Below are positions 1-11,343 of a stretch of 64,000 bases of DNA, in pieces. A program made the translations under genes and the position numbers. This DNA comes from Micromonospora parva. GTDB taxonomy: Bacteria > Actinomycetota > Actinomycetes > Mycobacteriales > Micromonosporaceae. How positions within the stretch are numbered: position 1 is the first letter of the stretch; every line of letters starts with the position of its first letter. The notes under the pieces were generated by a model. The model ran no database searches. It saw only the letters and a list, made by a program, of their open reading frames with translations, and was not told where the DNA came from. The stretch is taken from positions 1 through 64,000 of the forward strand of contig NZ_JNZS01000025.1 of the NCBI RefSeq assembly GCF_000718515.1, in the 5' to 3' direction.

Positions 1-10
1 GCGCCGGGAC

Positions 11-50
11 GGCGGGGGCGGGGCGGGGCAGGGCGGGGTGGGCGGGGGCG
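11..50. repeat. G-rich tract with G-quadruplex potential
   Basis: Runs of three to five G separated by single C, A or T fill this stretch on the + strand. It lies just upstream of the predicted cellulase promoter. No coding region is apparent from base 1 to 294. It could be the flank of an element outside the window. Confidence 0.4.
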
Positions 51-54
51 CAGG

Positions 55-83
55 TTGACGCATTGACCTGGGCTGATCAGAAT
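55..83 (+). promoter_or_regulatory. Predicted sigma-70-type promoter of the cellulase gene
   Basis: TTGACG at 55-60 and CAGAAT at 78-83 are separated by 17 nt, giving 5/6 and 4/6 matches to the -35 and -10 consensus. Transcription would start near 90, leaving a leader of about 200 nt before the ATG at 295. Seen in sequence; activity is inferred. Confidence 0.45.
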
Positions 84-105
84 GAGCGACGGAGTCAGGT
101 AGGGC

Positions 106-158
106 CACCGGCACGAGGGCGACGAAGGCGGAGCAACCGCCGTCGAGGGTCGCCGGTG
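106..158 (+). promoter_or_regulatory. Structured 5' leader RNA before the cellulase gene
   Basis: A long rod-like fold is predicted by eye. CACCGGC (106-112) pairs with GCCGGTG (152-158), CGAC (120-123) with GTCG (142-145), and GGCGG (127-131) with CCGCC (137-141), with a loop of agcaa and a 3-nt bulge (gaa, 124-126). Purine-rich internal loops (gaggg on both sides) separate the outer and inner helices. It falls between the predicted promoter and the start codon, so it could be a cis-regulatory RNA. It does not match a riboswitch class I can name. Confidence 0.4.
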
Positions 159-186
159 AGCCTGCGCGAGTGACACGTCCGCGTGA

Positions 187-1893
<1,707 letters not shown>

Positions 1894-1898
1894 ACCAC

Positions 1899-1935
1899 CC
1901 GGGACGGCCGGTGCGCACCGCATCGGCCGTCCCGG
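1899..1935 (+). terminator. Rho-independent-like terminator after the cellulase
   Basis: A perfect 12-bp stem (CCGGGACGGCCG at 1899-1910, CGGCCGTCCCGG at 1924-1935) with a 13-nt loop begins 6 nt after the stop codon. There is no long T run, as is usual in high-GC actinomycetes. Confidence 0.8.
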
Positions 1936-1968
1936 CCATTTACATCGAGGTTCGCCTATGCTTTTATC

Positions 1969-1983
1969 GGGAAAGCGCTTGCC
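1969..1983 (+). promoter_or_regulatory. LacI-family-type operator upstream of pectate lyase
   Basis: GGGAAAGCGCTTGCC contains the perfect palindrome AAGCGCTT with near-symmetric flanks. LacI/CebR-like repressors of polysaccharide utilisation in actinomycetes bind palindromes with a central CG of this kind. It lies about 150 nt before the pectate lyase start in a locally AT-richer pocket (tatgcttttatc just 5'), which could hold a promoter. The regulator is not in the window. Confidence 0.45.
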
Positions 1984-2130
1984 TCTTCGTCGGTGGGCGC
2001 GAGCGCGGGAGCCGCTTTCCTTCACGAACCTGCACTGGCGGGCCCGAGGACCACTGGTCCCGGCCGAGACTCGCCGCCCACGGGCATGGGCGTCGCGACA
2101 CCTCCGTCCGCCTCACCGAAAGGAAGCAGC

Positions 2131-3492
2131 ATGCGCACAGCACGCCGTCGAACAACGCTGATCGCCACCACGGCCGCAGCGACCGCCGCCCTCGTCACCG
2201 CCGGGCTGCTGACCTCCGTGTCCGCCCAGGCGGCCGCCGGCTGCCAGGTGGCGTACTCGGTCGCCAGCCAGTGGCCGGGCGGATTCACCGGAAACGTCAC
2301 TGTCACCAACCTCGGCGACCCGATCTCCGGGTGGACGCTGCGCTGGTCGTACGGGGCCGGTCAGCAGGTCAGCCAGGCGTGGGGCGCCACCGCCACGCAG
2401 AGCGGCAGCCAGGTCTCCGCGACCAACGTCGACTACAACGGCAACCTGGCGACCAACGGCAGCGCCACGTTCGGCTTCAACGCCAGCTGGAACAACTCCA
2501 GCAACCCCGCGCCGAGCAGCTTCACAGTGAACAACGTCGCCTGCACCGGCAGCACCACACCGACCACGCCGCCGCCCAGCACCCCACCGCCGAGCACCCC
2601 GCCACCATCGAGCACTCCCCCGCCCGGCCAGCAGCCGTCGGCACTGGTCGGCTGGGCCACCCAGAACGGCGGCACCACCGGCGGCGGCAACGCCGGCACC
2701 ACCACCGTCAGCAACGCGTCGGGCCTGACCAGCGCGCTGAACGCCACCGGCGCCGCGGTGATCCGGGTGACCGGGACCATCACCTGCTCCGGCATGCTGC
2801 GGGTCCGGTCCAACAAGACCATCCTCGGCAACTACGGGGCGACGATCGTCGGCTGCGGATTCAACATCAGCGGTGACCGCAACGTGATCATCCGCAACCT
2901 GACCTTCCGCAACTGGAACGACGACGCGATCAACGTGCAGGAGTCGGCCACCAACATCTGGATCGACCACAACAGCTTCAGCAACGGCTACGACGGCGCC
3001 GTCGACATCAAGCGCGGCTCGGACTTCGTCACCGTCTCGTGGAACCGGGTCTTCAGCCACGACAAGACCATGCTGCTCGGCCACAGCGACGACAACGCCG
3101 GCCAGGACGTCGGTCACCTGCGGGTCAGCTACCACCACAACTGGTTCGACGGCAGCAACCAGCGCAACCCCCGGGTGCGCTTCGGCAACCCGGTGCACGT
3201 GTACAACAACTACTACCGGGCCAACGGCGGCTACGGCGTGGCCTCCACCGAGAACGCCGGCGTGCTCGTCGAGGGCAACTACTTCGAGAACGTCGACGAC
3301 CCGTACCACCTCGGTGAGGGCGACTCGGGGCCCGGCAGCCTGGTCGCCCGCAACAACCACTTCGTCAACTCGCCCACCGGCCAGGCCGGCGGCAGCGTGG
3401 CCAGCATCCCGTACTCGTACCAGCTGGACACCGCGAGCAACGTCAAGTCCATCGTGACGGCGGGCGCCGGCGCCGGCAAGATCACCGTCTGA
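2131..3492 (+). CDS. Secreted PL1 pectate lyase with N-terminal CBM2
   Basis: 453 aa. A Sec signal peptide (about 1-34, ending SAQAAA) is followed by a CBM2 cellulose-binding module (about 36-135), a TPPPST-type proline linker (about 140-168) and a polysaccharide lyase family 1 beta-helix (about 170-453). The PL1 signatures WIDHNSF, SYHHNWFDGS and NQRNPRVRFGN are present; the last carries the catalytic Arg and the DH motif binds calcium. Family knowledge predicts beta-elimination of polygalacturonate in a Ca-dependent way. ATG 2131 is preceded by AAAGGAAG at good spacing. The CBM2 is N-terminal here but C-terminal in the preceding GH5. Likely controlled by the operator at 1969-1983. Confidence 0.93.
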   Translation: MRTARRRTTLIATTAAATAALVTAGLLTSVSAQAAAGCQVAYSVASQWPGGFTGNVTVTNLGDPISGWTLRWSYGAGQQVSQAWGATATQSGSQVSATNVDYNGNLATNGSATFGFNASWNNSSNPAPSSFTVNNVACTGSTTPTTPPPSTPPPSTPPPSSTPPPGQQPSALVGWATQNGGTTGGGNAGTTTVSNASGLTSALNATGAAVIRVTGTITCSGMLRVRSNKTILGNYGATIVGCGFNISGDRNVIIRNLTFRNWNDDAINVQESATNIWIDHNSFSNGYDGAVDIKRGSDFVTVSWNRVFSHDKTMLLGHSDDNAGQDVGHLRVSYHHNWFDGSNQRNPRVRFGNPVHVYNNYYRANGGYGVASTENAGVLVEGNYFENVDDPYHLGEGDSGPGSLVARNNHFVNSPTGQAGGSVASIPYSYQLDTASNVKSIVTAGAGAGKITV

Positions 3493-3496
3493 CCGC

Positions 3497-3525
3497 GGAA
3501 GGGCCCCTCGGCGAGGGGCCCTTCC
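3497..3525. terminator. Bidirectional terminator between pectate lyase and miaB
   Basis: GGAAGGGCCCC and GGGGCCCTTCC form an 11-bp perfect stem (extendable inward by TCG/CGA) with A/T-containing outer ends, between convergent genes that stop at 3492 (+) and 3532 (-). Confidence 0.85.
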
Positions 3526-3531
3526 GTGCGG

Positions 3532-5025
3532 TCAGTGGGTGGCGCAGCCGGCGGCGGGGGCAGGCGCGACCGGCGGTGCGCCGATCGTCGGCAGACCGAG
3601 CAGCACCCCGGGGGTACGCGGGGAGCGACCCGCCTCGGCCGCGTCGCCGGCCCGGGTACGCCGGTGCGCCACCGGCGCGCCGTCGGCGTTCAGGTGATGC
3701 GGCGCGGCGTACGTGATCGTGGTGTGCACGATGTCGCCCGGCCGGATCTGACCGGCGAGGGACTCCCCGCCGGGCGTCCCGGTGGCGAAGTGCACGAGCC
3801 GACCGTCGCGGGCCCGACCGGACATCCGGCCGGTCCGCTCGTCCTTGCGGCCCTCGCCGACGGCCACCAGCACCTCGACGGTCTCCCCGACGAGGCGCTT
3901 GTTCTCCGCCCAGGTGATCTCCTCGACGCAGGCGACCAGCCGCTCGTAGCGCTCCTGCACGACCTGCTTGGGCAGCTGGTCGTCCATTGTCGCGGCGGGG
4001 GTGCCGGGCCGCTTCGAGTACTGGAAGGTGAAGGCCGAGGAGAACCGTGCCTCGCGGACCACGTCCAGGGTGCGCTGGAAGTCGGCCTCGGTCTCACCGG
4101 GGAAGCCGACGATGATGTCGGTGGTGATCGCCGCGTCCGGCATCGCCGCCCGGACCTTCTCGATGATCCCCAGGTAGCGCTCGGAGCGGTAGGACCGACG
4201 CATCGCCTTGAGCACGTCGTCGGAGCCGGACTGCAACGGCATGTGCAGCGAGTGGCAGACGTTCGGCGTCTCGGCCATCGCGGCGATCACGTCGTCGGTG
4301 AAGTCCTTCGGGTGCGGGCTCGTGAACCGGACCCGCTCCAGGCCGTCGATGTCGCCGCAGGCCCGCAGCAGTTTGCCGAACGCGTACCGGTCGCCGAACT
4401 CGACACCGTAGGAGTTGACGTTCTGCCCGAGCAGGGTCACCTCCAGCACGCCCTCGTCGACCAGGGCGCGCACCTCGGAGAGGATGTCGCCGGGGCGCCG
4501 GTCCTTCTCCTTGCCGCGCAGCGCGGGCACGATGCAGAACGTGCAGGTGTTGTTGCAGCCCACCGAGATCGACACCCAGCCGGCGTAGGTGGACTCGCGG
4601 CGGGTGGGCAGCGTGGACGGGAAGACGTCGAGGGACTCGAGGATCTCCACCTCGGCGGCGGCGTTGTGCCGGGCCCGCTCCAGCAGCACCGGCAGCGCGC
4701 CGATGTTGTGGGTGCCGAAGACCACGTCCACCCAGGGCGCCTTGCGGACGATGTCGCCGCGGTCCTTCTGGGCCAGGCAGCCGCCGACAGCGATCTGCAT
4801 CCCGGGGTGCTTGTCCTTCACCGGGCGCAGCCGACCGAGGTTGCCGTAGAGCCGGTTGTCCGCGTTCTCCCGGACGGCGCAGGTGTTGAAGACGACGATG
4901 TCCGGGGTGTCGTCGGTCGGCACGGCGCGCACGTAGCCGGCCTGTTCCAGCAGGCCGGAGATCCGTTCGGAATCGTGCACGTTCATCTGGCAGCCGTACG
5001 TCACGACGTTGTAGGTCCTAGCCAC
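3532..5025 (-). CDS. miaB: tRNA-2-methylthio-N6-dimethylallyladenosine synthase MiaB
   Basis: 497 aa from GTG 5025. It is a radical SAM methylthiotransferase that adds the 2-methylthio group to i6A37 of tRNAs reading UNN codons. The N-terminal MTTase domain carries the auxiliary 4Fe-4S cysteines (C12 in TYGCQMN, C49 in FNTCAV, C83 in GGCLAQ). The radical SAM cluster motif CNNTCTFC gives C157, C161 and C164. A TRAM domain ends the protein. Start: GTG 5025 gives the usual short N-terminus directly before [12 protein letters not shown]; the frame stays open far upstream but that part is not MiaB-like. It converges on the pectate lyase. A second methylthiotransferase (RimO) lies near the right end of the window; the GCQMN and CNNTC motifs distinguish this one as MiaB. 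Confidence 0.95.
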   Translation of the reverse strand: MARTYNVVTYGCQMNVHDSERISGLLEQAGYVRAVPTDDTPDIVVFNTCAVRENADNRLYGNLGRLRPVKDKHPGMQIAVGGCLAQKDRGDIVRKAPWVDVVFGTHNIGALPVLLERARHNAAAEVEILESLDVFPSTLPTRRESTYAGWVSISVGCNNTCTFCIVPALRGKEKDRRPGDILSEVRALVDEGVLEVTLLGQNVNSYGVEFGDRYAFGKLLRACGDIDGLERVRFTSPHPKDFTDDVIAAMAETPNVCHSLHMPLQSGSDDVLKAMRRSYRSERYLGIIEKVRAAMPDAAITTDIIVGFPGETEADFQRTLDVVREARFSSAFTFQYSKRPGTPAATMDDQLPKQVVQERYERLVACVEEITWAENKRLVGETVEVLVAVGEGRKDERTGRMSGRARDGRLVHFATGTPGGESLAGQIRPGDIVHTTITYAAPHHLNADGAPVAHRRTRAGDAAEAGRSPRTPGVLLGLPTIGAPPVAPAPAAGCATH

Positions 5026-5221
5026 CCTCTTGGTGCCCCTTCCCCTCGGGCTACCAGGGTAGCGGCCCCTTCGGGTGCCCCAACCCACCGGCATTGACCC
5101 GCCGGCCCATAGCGGGCATCCACGACGGGCAGTACGCTGCACAACAAGGATGTGTTCTGGGCGATTTCGGGGGCTTTGCACTCGGCGCCGACGATGCGCG
5201 GCTCCGTTCACGGGGGAGCAC

Positions 5222-6154
5222 ATGACGACCCGCGGGAGGCCAACCGTGACGCGACAAGAGGCGACACAGCGCACCGTCACGACCCCGGACGGCCGGCACC
5301 TCGCGGTGGAGACCTCGGGCGCACCGGACGGGCCGGCGGTCTTCCTGCTGCACGGCACCCCCGGCAGCCGCAGCGGCCCCCGACCCCGCGGCATCGTCGT
5401 CTACCGCCTCGGCGTGCACCTCGTCTGCTACGACCGCCCCGGGTACGGCGACTCCGACCGGCACGAGGGTCGACGGGTGGCCGACGCCGCCGCCGACGTG
5501 GCGGCGATCGCCGACGACCTCGGCATCGACCGGTTCGCCGTGGTGGGCCGATCCGGTGGCGGACCACACGCCCTGGCCTGCGCCGCGCTGCTGCCGGACC
5601 GGGTCACCAGGGCCGCCGTGCTGGTGGGGCTCGCCCCGGCCGGCGCACCCGACCTCGACTGGTACGCGGGCATGGCGGAATCGAACATCGAGGACTACGG
5701 GCAGGCCGACGAGGACCTGGCCGAGCTGACGCTCAACCTGAAGGTTCGCGCGGACGAGGCCCGCCGGGACCCGATGACGCTACTGGACTTCCTCCGCCCC
5801 CAACTGCCCGACGAGGACATCCGGGTCGTCGACGACGTGGCGATCCGCCGACTGCTGACCGACATGTACTCCGAGGCGCTGCGCCACGGCCCCGAGGGAT
5901 GGATCGACGACGTCCTGGCGATCCGGCGCGGCTGGGGGTTCGACCTGGGCGCCATCCGTGCGGAGGTCCGTCTCTGGCACGGCGAGCAGGACCGCTTCTC
6001 CCCGGTGGAGCACTCCCACTGGCTCGCCTCGCGGATCCCACGCGCCGAGGTGCAGGTGCAGCCCGGCGCCGCGCACTTCGGGGCCGTGGAAATCCTCCCG
6101 CAGACCCTGGCCTGGCTGGCCACGCCGGACCTCGCGACCAGCCCGCACCTCTGA
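5222..6154 (+). CDS. Alpha/beta hydrolase of unknown substrate
   Basis: 310-aa alpha/beta-hydrolase fold protein. Visible elements are the oxyanion strand HGTPGSR, the nucleophile elbow GRSGG (Ser, about residue 115), an acidic residue in [10 protein letters not shown] and the catalytic His in GAAHFG near the C-terminus. No signal peptide or membrane segment, so cytoplasmic. ATG 5222 follows GGGGGAG at 5 nt; GTG 5246 is an alternative. It is divergent from miaB and converges on the peptide operon. The family covers esterases, epoxide hydrolases, dehalogenases and prolyl iminopeptidases. The sequence does not choose among them. Confidence 0.85.
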   Translation: MTTRGRPTVTRQEATQRTVTTPDGRHLAVETSGAPDGPAVFLLHGTPGSRSGPRPRGIVVYRLGVHLVCYDRPGYGDSDRHEGRRVADAAADVAAIADDLGIDRFAVVGRSGGGPHALACAALLPDRVTRAAVLVGLAPAGAPDLDWYAGMAESNIEDYGQADEDLAELTLNLKVRADEARRDPMTLLDFLRPQLPDEDIRVVDDVAIRRLLTDMYSEALRHGPEGWIDDVLAIRRGWGFDLGAIRAEVRLWHGEQDRFSPVEHSHWLASRIPRAEVQVQPGAAHFGAVEILPQTLAWLATPDLATSPHL

Positions 6155-6163
6155 ACGCCCGGC

Positions 6164-6192
6164 CGGGCGGGCCCGGACATCGGACCCGCCCG
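6164..6192. terminator. Bidirectional terminator between hydrolase and fxsT
   Basis: CGGGCGGG (6164-6171) pairs with CCCGCCCG (6185-6192), continuing inward with one mismatch, between genes stopping at 6154 (+) and 6206 (-). Confidence 0.65.
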
Positions 6193-6205
6193 CCGAACGA
6201 CCCGA

Positions 6206-9200
6206 TCAGATGGTGTGCGGGTCGATCACCCGGACCACGAACCGCCGTTCGCGCAGGGTCCGCACGGTGGGGTGCTCCACACCGATCACCTCGGCCAGCC
6301 GGTCCGCCACCACGCCGACGTCCTCGGTGGCCGGGCCGTCCCCGGCCCGCCGCGCCACCAGGGCGAGATCGCCGAGGCAGCGCAGCGTGTCCGGGTGGTC
6401 CGCACCGATCACCGTGGCCAGCCGGCCGGCGGCCTCCCGCAACCGGTCCCGCGCCGACTCCCAGTCACCCTCCTCGGCCAGGCACACCGCCTGGTTGACC
6501 TCCGCCGCGAGGGTGTGCGGGTGGTCCGGGCCGAGCACCTTGCGCAACTCGCCGACCGCCCGGGCCGCCGAGGCGAGCGCGTCCGACCTGCGGCCCAGCG
6601 CACGCTCCGCCGCGGAGATGTTGCTCACCGTCGCCAGCACGTGCGGGTGCTCCGGGCCGAGCCGGAGCTGCTCCTCGAACGCCACGCGCACGGCGTTCAT
6701 CTCGGCCAGCGCCCGAGCCGCGTCACCCACCGCCAACAGGTTCGCCGCGCGACTCGACCGGCACGCCACCGTGTCCGGGTTGTCCGGACCGAAGCGTTCG
6801 TCGAGTTCGCGGTAGGCCGTCTCGAACATCGGTGCCGCCTCGCTGCCCCGACCGGAGCTGCGCATCGACACCGCCAGGTTGACCTGGGCGGCGAGACTCT
6901 GGCCGTCATCCGGGCCGAGCACCTCGCAGTACGTGTCGTACACCGTGCGCAGCAGCGTGGCCGACCTCTCGTACTCGCCGGCTTCCCGCAGGTCACTGCC
7001 CAACCGCAGGGCGGAGACGAGGGTGTACGGATGGGTGGGGCCGAGCACCAGCCGCCGCCGCTGGTGCACCTCGTCGTCCCACCGGCGGGCCGACCGGTAG
7101 TCACCGACCAGCCGGTACGAGACGGCGAGGTTGTTGGCCGCGCTCAACGTCCGGGGGTGGTCCTCGCCGAACACCTGCAACCACGAGGCGTAGGTGGACC
7201 GGTCCCGCTCCAGGGCCTCGGCGTAGCGGCCGAGCGCCCGCAGGTCACCACCGAGGCTGCCGGCCGTCATCAGGCTGTGCGGGTGCAGTGGGCCCAACAG
7301 CCGACGCTGCTCGGCCAGCACCGCCTCGTCCAGGTCCCGGGCCTCGTTGAACCGGCCCAGGCTGCGCAGGATGTTCGCCCGGTTGAACCGCAGGTGCAGC
7401 AACTGTCGGTGCAGCGCCGACGCCTCGACCTCGTCACGCGTGTCGCCGAGCCGGGCGCTCCAGGTGTCGTCCACCTCCTGGCTGAACCCGTCGGCCTGGT
7501 TCAGGCCGCCGCGCTGCCACAGGTAACGGACCCGGTCGATCAGCAGTTGGCACACCGACTCGTCGGGGCAGGTCAACGCCTCGGAGACCTCCAGGTGCGG
7601 CCAGAGCATGCGCAACCGGGCCCAGGTGGTCGGGTCGTCCACGTCGCCCCGGGGCCGGGACGCGGCCAGCACCAGGTGCACCTGGTGTCGGGCGGCGGTG
7701 ATCTCGTCCTCGGTCATCCGGTCGCGGACCACCGCCTGCAACAGCCGGTGCACCTGGACGCGACCGCCCTGGACGTCGAGTTTGAGCAGCGCCAGACGGT
7801 TGATCTGCTGGACCAGGGCGCCGCGCACGAGCCGCTCCGACACCGACGGGTCGAACGGGACCAGGGCCGCCGCCATCTCGTCGCTGTAGATGAGTTCGAG
7901 GGCGATCTCCGGGGCCAGCACCGAACAGAGCTGCAACAGCCGGTACGCGGCGGGCGCCTGTTCGAGCAGCCGGTTCAGTGACAGGTCCCAGGTTGCCTCC
8001 ACGGAGAGGGCGCTGGGGCCGTGCCGCTCGATCTGCCGCAGGTAGTCACCGACCGACGTGCCGGTGTCGGCCAGCCAGGCGCCCGCCGCGGCCACCGCGA
8101 TCGGCAGGTCACCGAGCGCCTCGGCCACCCGGTCGGCCTCCTCGGCGCTGATCGTGGGCACCCGCTGGGCGAGGTGCGCCACGCTCTCGGTGCGGTCGAA
8201 GACGTCCACCTGGATCGGGTTCGCCCGGTCACCCCAGGCGCGGTTGCGGGAGGTCAGCAGGACGTGCCCGGGGCCCTGCGGCAGGAAGGGCTCGATCTGG
8301 TCGAGCTCCTCGGCGTTGTCCAGCACGACGAGCCACCGCTCGTACGGCTCACCACGGCCGAGCACCTGCAGCACCGACCGGACCGTGTCGGGCAGGGTGG
8401 GGCCGACGAGGATGCCGAGGCGACCGGCGAGGTCGGCGAGAGCGCTGTCGACGAACTGCGGCGGGTCCGCCACGATCCACCACACCACGTCGTACGCGGC
8501 TTTGAACCGGTGCACGTACTCCAGGGCCACCTGCGTCTTTCCGACGCCGCCCATGCCCTGCAGGGCGACCGGCAGCACCACCGCGCTGCCCCCGCTCTGC
8601 AACTGCGCGCGCAGCCGCGCCAGGTCGTCCTCCCGGCCGGTGAACCGGGCGTTCCGGTTGGGCGCGTTGAAGATCAACGGCTCGGTGCCGGGGAAACGGG
8701 TCGCCCCACCGGCCGGCCCGTCCGCCGACGACGGCACCGGCCGGCCGACCAGCCGCAACACCCGCTCCACGGCGGTCGCGGCGCTCACGTTGACCAGGTT
8801 GGTGGAGCTCTGCGACGGGAACTCCGCCAGCGGGCGCAGGTCGGCGACGTAGACGGCTAGGGCCGTGGAGCCGGTGCTCGTGTCGCGGTCGGGCAGACCG
8901 CCCGACGGCGTCGCCACGTAGGCCGGCGAGACCACCGTCAGCGTGCGCGGTGCCGGCGTACCGGCGGACCCGACGGCGGCGGTGGGCTCCACCACCCGCA
9001 GCCCCGCCGAGCTGAGCACCCGCTCCAGCCACTCGGCCCAGATGGCGTCCTCCGGCGCGTACCGGAGCACGATCTGGTCGTCGATCGCCTCGGTGCGGCG
9101 GCGGAACCGGGCCTTGCCCCGCTCCCGCACCGACTCGTCCATCACCGGCAGCGCGGTCACCGCCCCGTCGGTGAGGATCCCCGTCAACGTCTCGAACGCG

Positions 9201-10075
9201 GCCAGCAGCGACGTCGGTGAGCCCGGCGGATCGCCGAACGTGGCGAGGGTCTCCTCGTACGCGTAGAACGGTCGGTACGGGACCTCCACCGCGGCCCAGT
9301 AGCGCCGCCGTTCCGCCTCGGTCATGCCCGCCGGCAGGCCGGCGAAGCGGCGCATGGCCAACAGGCGACCCGCCTCGGCCCGCTCCTTCTCCGCCTGGTC
9401 GACCCGCATCGGCACCGGCAGCACCCGGATGTCGCGCCGCCGGTACCGGTCCCGGACCGAGTGCGCCACCCGGGCCGCGCCGTCGATGCCCTGGTCGCTG
9501 AGGGTGAAGCAGTCGACAAGGGTGTCCGGCAGGTGCAGGGTGCAGATGTCGGCGACGTCGCTCAACCCCGTCCGACTGTCGATCAGGGTGAAGTCGTACT
9601 GGCGTTTCATGTCCGCCCGCAGCGCCTCGAAGAACTGCGCCCCGCCCAGCCGGTTGTAGAAGTTGTCCCAGTCCAGGCCGCTCACTGACACGGCGTAGTC
9701 GCTGTTCTGCCGGCCGGCGGAGAGGAAGTCGAGGCCACCACCGTCGGGGAAGGTCCACCGCAGTGAAAAGGCGTGCCGCCCGACCCGGGCGTACTGCTCC
9801 ATCCAGCGGTCCGGCCGGTCGTTGACCCGGGTGGTCTCCCACTCGTAGTCGCGGATCATGTCGATCACGCCGCTGGTGCCCTGGATCGCCTCGGCGTCGA
9901 GGAACGGGTGGAAGAAGCGGTGCAGACCCGGCGACTCGAGGTCCCAGTCGGCGACGAGCACCCGCCGGCCGCTGGCCGCCAGGATCCAGGCGACGTTGGC
10001 CAGCGCCATCGTCCGGCCCGTTCCACCCTTGAACGAGTAGAAGGTGACGACCTGGCCTTCGCGATCGTTGTTCAT
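6206..10075 (-). CDS. fxsT: FxSxx-COOH system MinD-like/NB-ARC/TPR protein (FxsT)
   Basis: 1289 aa, last gene of the peptide operon. A MinD/ParA-like ATPase comes first (about 1-310, deviant Walker A FKGGTGRT at 15-22). A TIR-like alpha/beta segment follows (about 330-445). Then comes an NB-ARC/STAND NTPase with P-loop GMGGVGKT near residue 510. The C-terminal third is tetratricopeptide repeats of about 42 aa marked by repeated G(P/A)DHP(H/D)T blocks. This matches the tetratricopeptide protein catalogued with FxSxx-COOH loci. STAND proteins usually act as signal-gated switches that oligomerise, so a sensor or effector role is plausible but not demonstrated. Its ATG overlaps the fxsC stop by 4 nt (ATGA), so translation is coupled. 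Confidence 0.85.
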   Translation of the reverse strand: MNNDREGQVVTFYSFKGGTGRTMALANVAWILAASGRRVLVADWDLESPGLHRFFHPFLDAEAIQGTSGVIDMIRDYEWETTRVNDRPDRWMEQYARVGRHAFSLRWTFPDGGGLDFLSAGRQNSDYAVSVSGLDWDNFYNRLGGAQFFEALRADMKRQYDFTLIDSRTGLSDVADICTLHLPDTLVDCFTLSDQGIDGAARVAHSVRDRYRRRDIRVLPVPMRVDQAEKERAEAGRLLAMRRFAGLPAGMTEAERRRYWAAVEVPYRPFYAYEETLATFGDPPGSPTSLLAAFETLTGILTDGAVTALPVMDESVRERGKARFRRRTEAIDDQIVLRYAPEDAIWAEWLERVLSSAGLRVVEPTAAVGSAGTPAPRTLTVVSPAYVATPSGGLPDRDTSTGSTALAVYVADLRPLAEFPSQSSTNLVNVSAATAVERVLRLVGRPVPSSADGPAGGATRFPGTEPLIFNAPNRNARFTGREDDLARLRAQLQSGGSAVVLPVALQGMGGVGKTQVALEYVHRFKAAYDVVWWIVADPPQFVDSALADLAGRLGILVGPTLPDTVRSVLQVLGRGEPYERWLVVLDNAEELDQIEPFLPQGPGHVLLTSRNRAWGDRANPIQVDVFDRTESVAHLAQRVPTISAEEADRVAEALGDLPIAVAAAGAWLADTGTSVGDYLRQIERHGPSALSVEATWDLSLNRLLEQAPAAYRLLQLCSVLAPEIALELIYSDEMAAALVPFDPSVSERLVRGALVQQINRLALLKLDVQGGRVQVHRLLQAVVRDRMTEDEITAARHQVHLVLAASRPRGDVDDPTTWARLRMLWPHLEVSEALTCPDESVCQLLIDRVRYLWQRGGLNQADGFSQEVDDTWSARLGDTRDEVEASALHRQLLHLRFNRANILRSLGRFNEARDLDEAVLAEQRRLLGPLHPHSLMTAGSLGGDLRALGRYAEALERDRSTYASWLQVFGEDHPRTLSAANNLAVSYRLVGDYRSARRWDDEVHQRRRLVLGPTHPYTLVSALRLGSDLREAGEYERSATLLRTVYDTYCEVLGPDDGQSLAAQVNLAVSMRSSGRGSEAAPMFETAYRELDERFGPDNPDTVACRSSRAANLLAVGDAARALAEMNAVRVAFEEQLRLGPEHPHVLATVSNISAAERALGRRSDALASAARAVGELRKVLGPDHPHTLAAEVNQAVCLAEEGDWESARDRLREAAGRLATVIGADHPDTLRCLGDLALVARRAGDGPATEDVGVVADRLAEVIGVEHPTVRTLRERRFVVRVIDPHTI

Positions 10076-11343
10076 CGGTCTTCTCCGTGGGGACGCGGTG
10101 GGGCCGGATCATCAGGCGGGGACGCGGAGTCGGTCGACACGATCGAACCGGCCGCGGGCAGGCCGTCACGCAGACGCGGCACCGGCTCCGGTGGTGGTTC
10201 GAAGGGGACGACCGGGCCGTGCTTGAGGAACTGCCGGCGCGCCTCGGTGACCAACGCCGGCATCAGGTCGACGAACTCCGGCATGCTGCACGCGCGCTTC
10301 ACCTGGGGCAGACCGGCGTCCTGCAGGAGCTGGGTCACCTCGGTGGCCCAGTGGGTGGCGTCCTGCGTGTCGTCGTCGTCGGTGACCACCAGCGGAACGA
10401 CCCACTCGCGCAGGCCGCGCACCATCCGGGCGAGGACCTTGGCCGCGTCCGGGGCCGCCGCGATCCACGGGTCGACGAGCAGCACCGCGGGCCGCCGGTC
10501 GAGCAGCGCCGAGGCCTGCGCGAAGTCCTCCGTCCGGGCCGACAGCCCGAGCCGCTCGGCGGTGCTGGCCGCGTACTCGGCGGCGGGCAGCTGCTGGCTG
10601 CGCCCGTACGGCCGCCAGAGCCGGCCGCTGGCGGCGTAGCCGGCGGGGTCGCGATCGGTCGGCAGCCGGTCCCGGGTCGGGGCCAGGACGGCGACGACGA
10701 AGTCCGGGTCGGTCGGCGCCGGGCGGACCACCTCGTCCAGGCCGGGCGCTCGGGACGGGCCCATTGGTCGCCGCTCGGCGGTGTGCACGATCCGGCTCGC
10801 CAGCCGGCTCAGCAGCAGCTCGTACTGGGTCCGGTAGGAGGCCAGCATGCAGAACGCGCGCAGGCCGTCGGCGGCGTACTCCGGGACGTCGCGGCCCAGG
10901 TCGAGGGCGCCGTCCAGCTCCGGGTGGGCCTCCCACGGGGGGAACGGGATCCACAGCACCGGGGTGAGGTGCCCGGCGGTGAGCCGGGCCGGGCCGGCGG
11001 CGGCCAGCCGGGCCCGGAAGGACTCCTGCTCCCCCAGTGCCCAGGGGCGGCTGAAGTAGCCGGGTGAGTAGAGCGGGACGAAGACCTCGGCGTCACCGAG
11101 CGCGTCGGCGAGCGCGGCCTTCCAGTCGGCGCCCAACGGGATGTGCTGGTCGAAGAAGCCGATCCGCATCCCGGCGACCGGTCGCGCCTGACGCCGCACC
11201 TCGTCGGTCAGATCGGCGAAGAACTGGCCGACCCAGACGTCGGCGTCGGCCCGGGCGCCCGGCGGGGGCGCCGAGTGGGCGTAGCTCAGGAAGAAGTACG
11301 TCCCGCGCGCCCCCGACCGACGCCGGTCCGTCGGCGGGCTCAC
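10072..11343 (-). CDS. fxsC: TIR-like protein FxsC
   Basis: 423 aa. The N-terminal half is a TIR-like fold (TYFFLSYAHS at the start, then GFFDQHIPLGADW and VFVPLYSPGYFSRPWALGE). The C-terminal half (about 200-400, from VVAVLAPTRDRLP) matches the domain I know as the FxsC C-terminal domain. In other TIR proteins this fold binds partners or cleaves NAD+; I cannot confidently assign a catalytic Glu here. GTG 11343 overlaps the upstream stop by 4 nt (GTGA) and the gene overlaps fxsT by 4 nt, so three genes are translationally coupled. Function in the system is not known. Confidence 0.82.
   Translation of the reverse strand: MSPPTDRRRSGARGTYFFLSYAHSAPPPGARADADVWVGQFFADLTDEVRRQARPVAGMRIGFFDQHIPLGADWKAALADALGDAEVFVPLYSPGYFSRPWALGEQESFRARLAAAGPARLTAGHLTPVLWIPFPPWEAHPELDGALDLGRDVPEYAADGLRAFCMLASYRTQYELLLSRLASRIVHTAERRPMGPSRAPGLDEVVRPAPTDPDFVVAVLAPTRDRLPTDRDPAGYAASGRLWRPYGRSQQLPAAEYAASTAERLGLSARTEDFAQASALLDRRPAVLLVDPWIAAAPDAAKVLARMVRGLREWVVPLVVTDDDDTQDATHWATEVTQLLQDAGLPQVKRACSMPEFVDLMPALVTEARRQFLKHGPVVPFEPPPEPVPRLRDGLPAAGSIVSTDSASPPDDPAPPRPHGEDR

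Noticed and set aside
106..158. Known riboswitch class for the cellulase leader (c-di-GMP-I, glycine, cobalamin)
   Set aside because: The conserved core sequences of these classes are not present; only the hairpins support a structured leader.
2113..3360. 415-codon open frame opposite the pectate lyase
   Set aside because: Low-complexity Val/Ala/Gly product antisense to a gene with definite PL1 and CBM2 motifs.
6215..7981. Long open frame on the + strand opposite fxsT
   Set aside because: Shadow of the TPR-encoding strand; composition is Arg/Gln/His-rich and no start signal is present.
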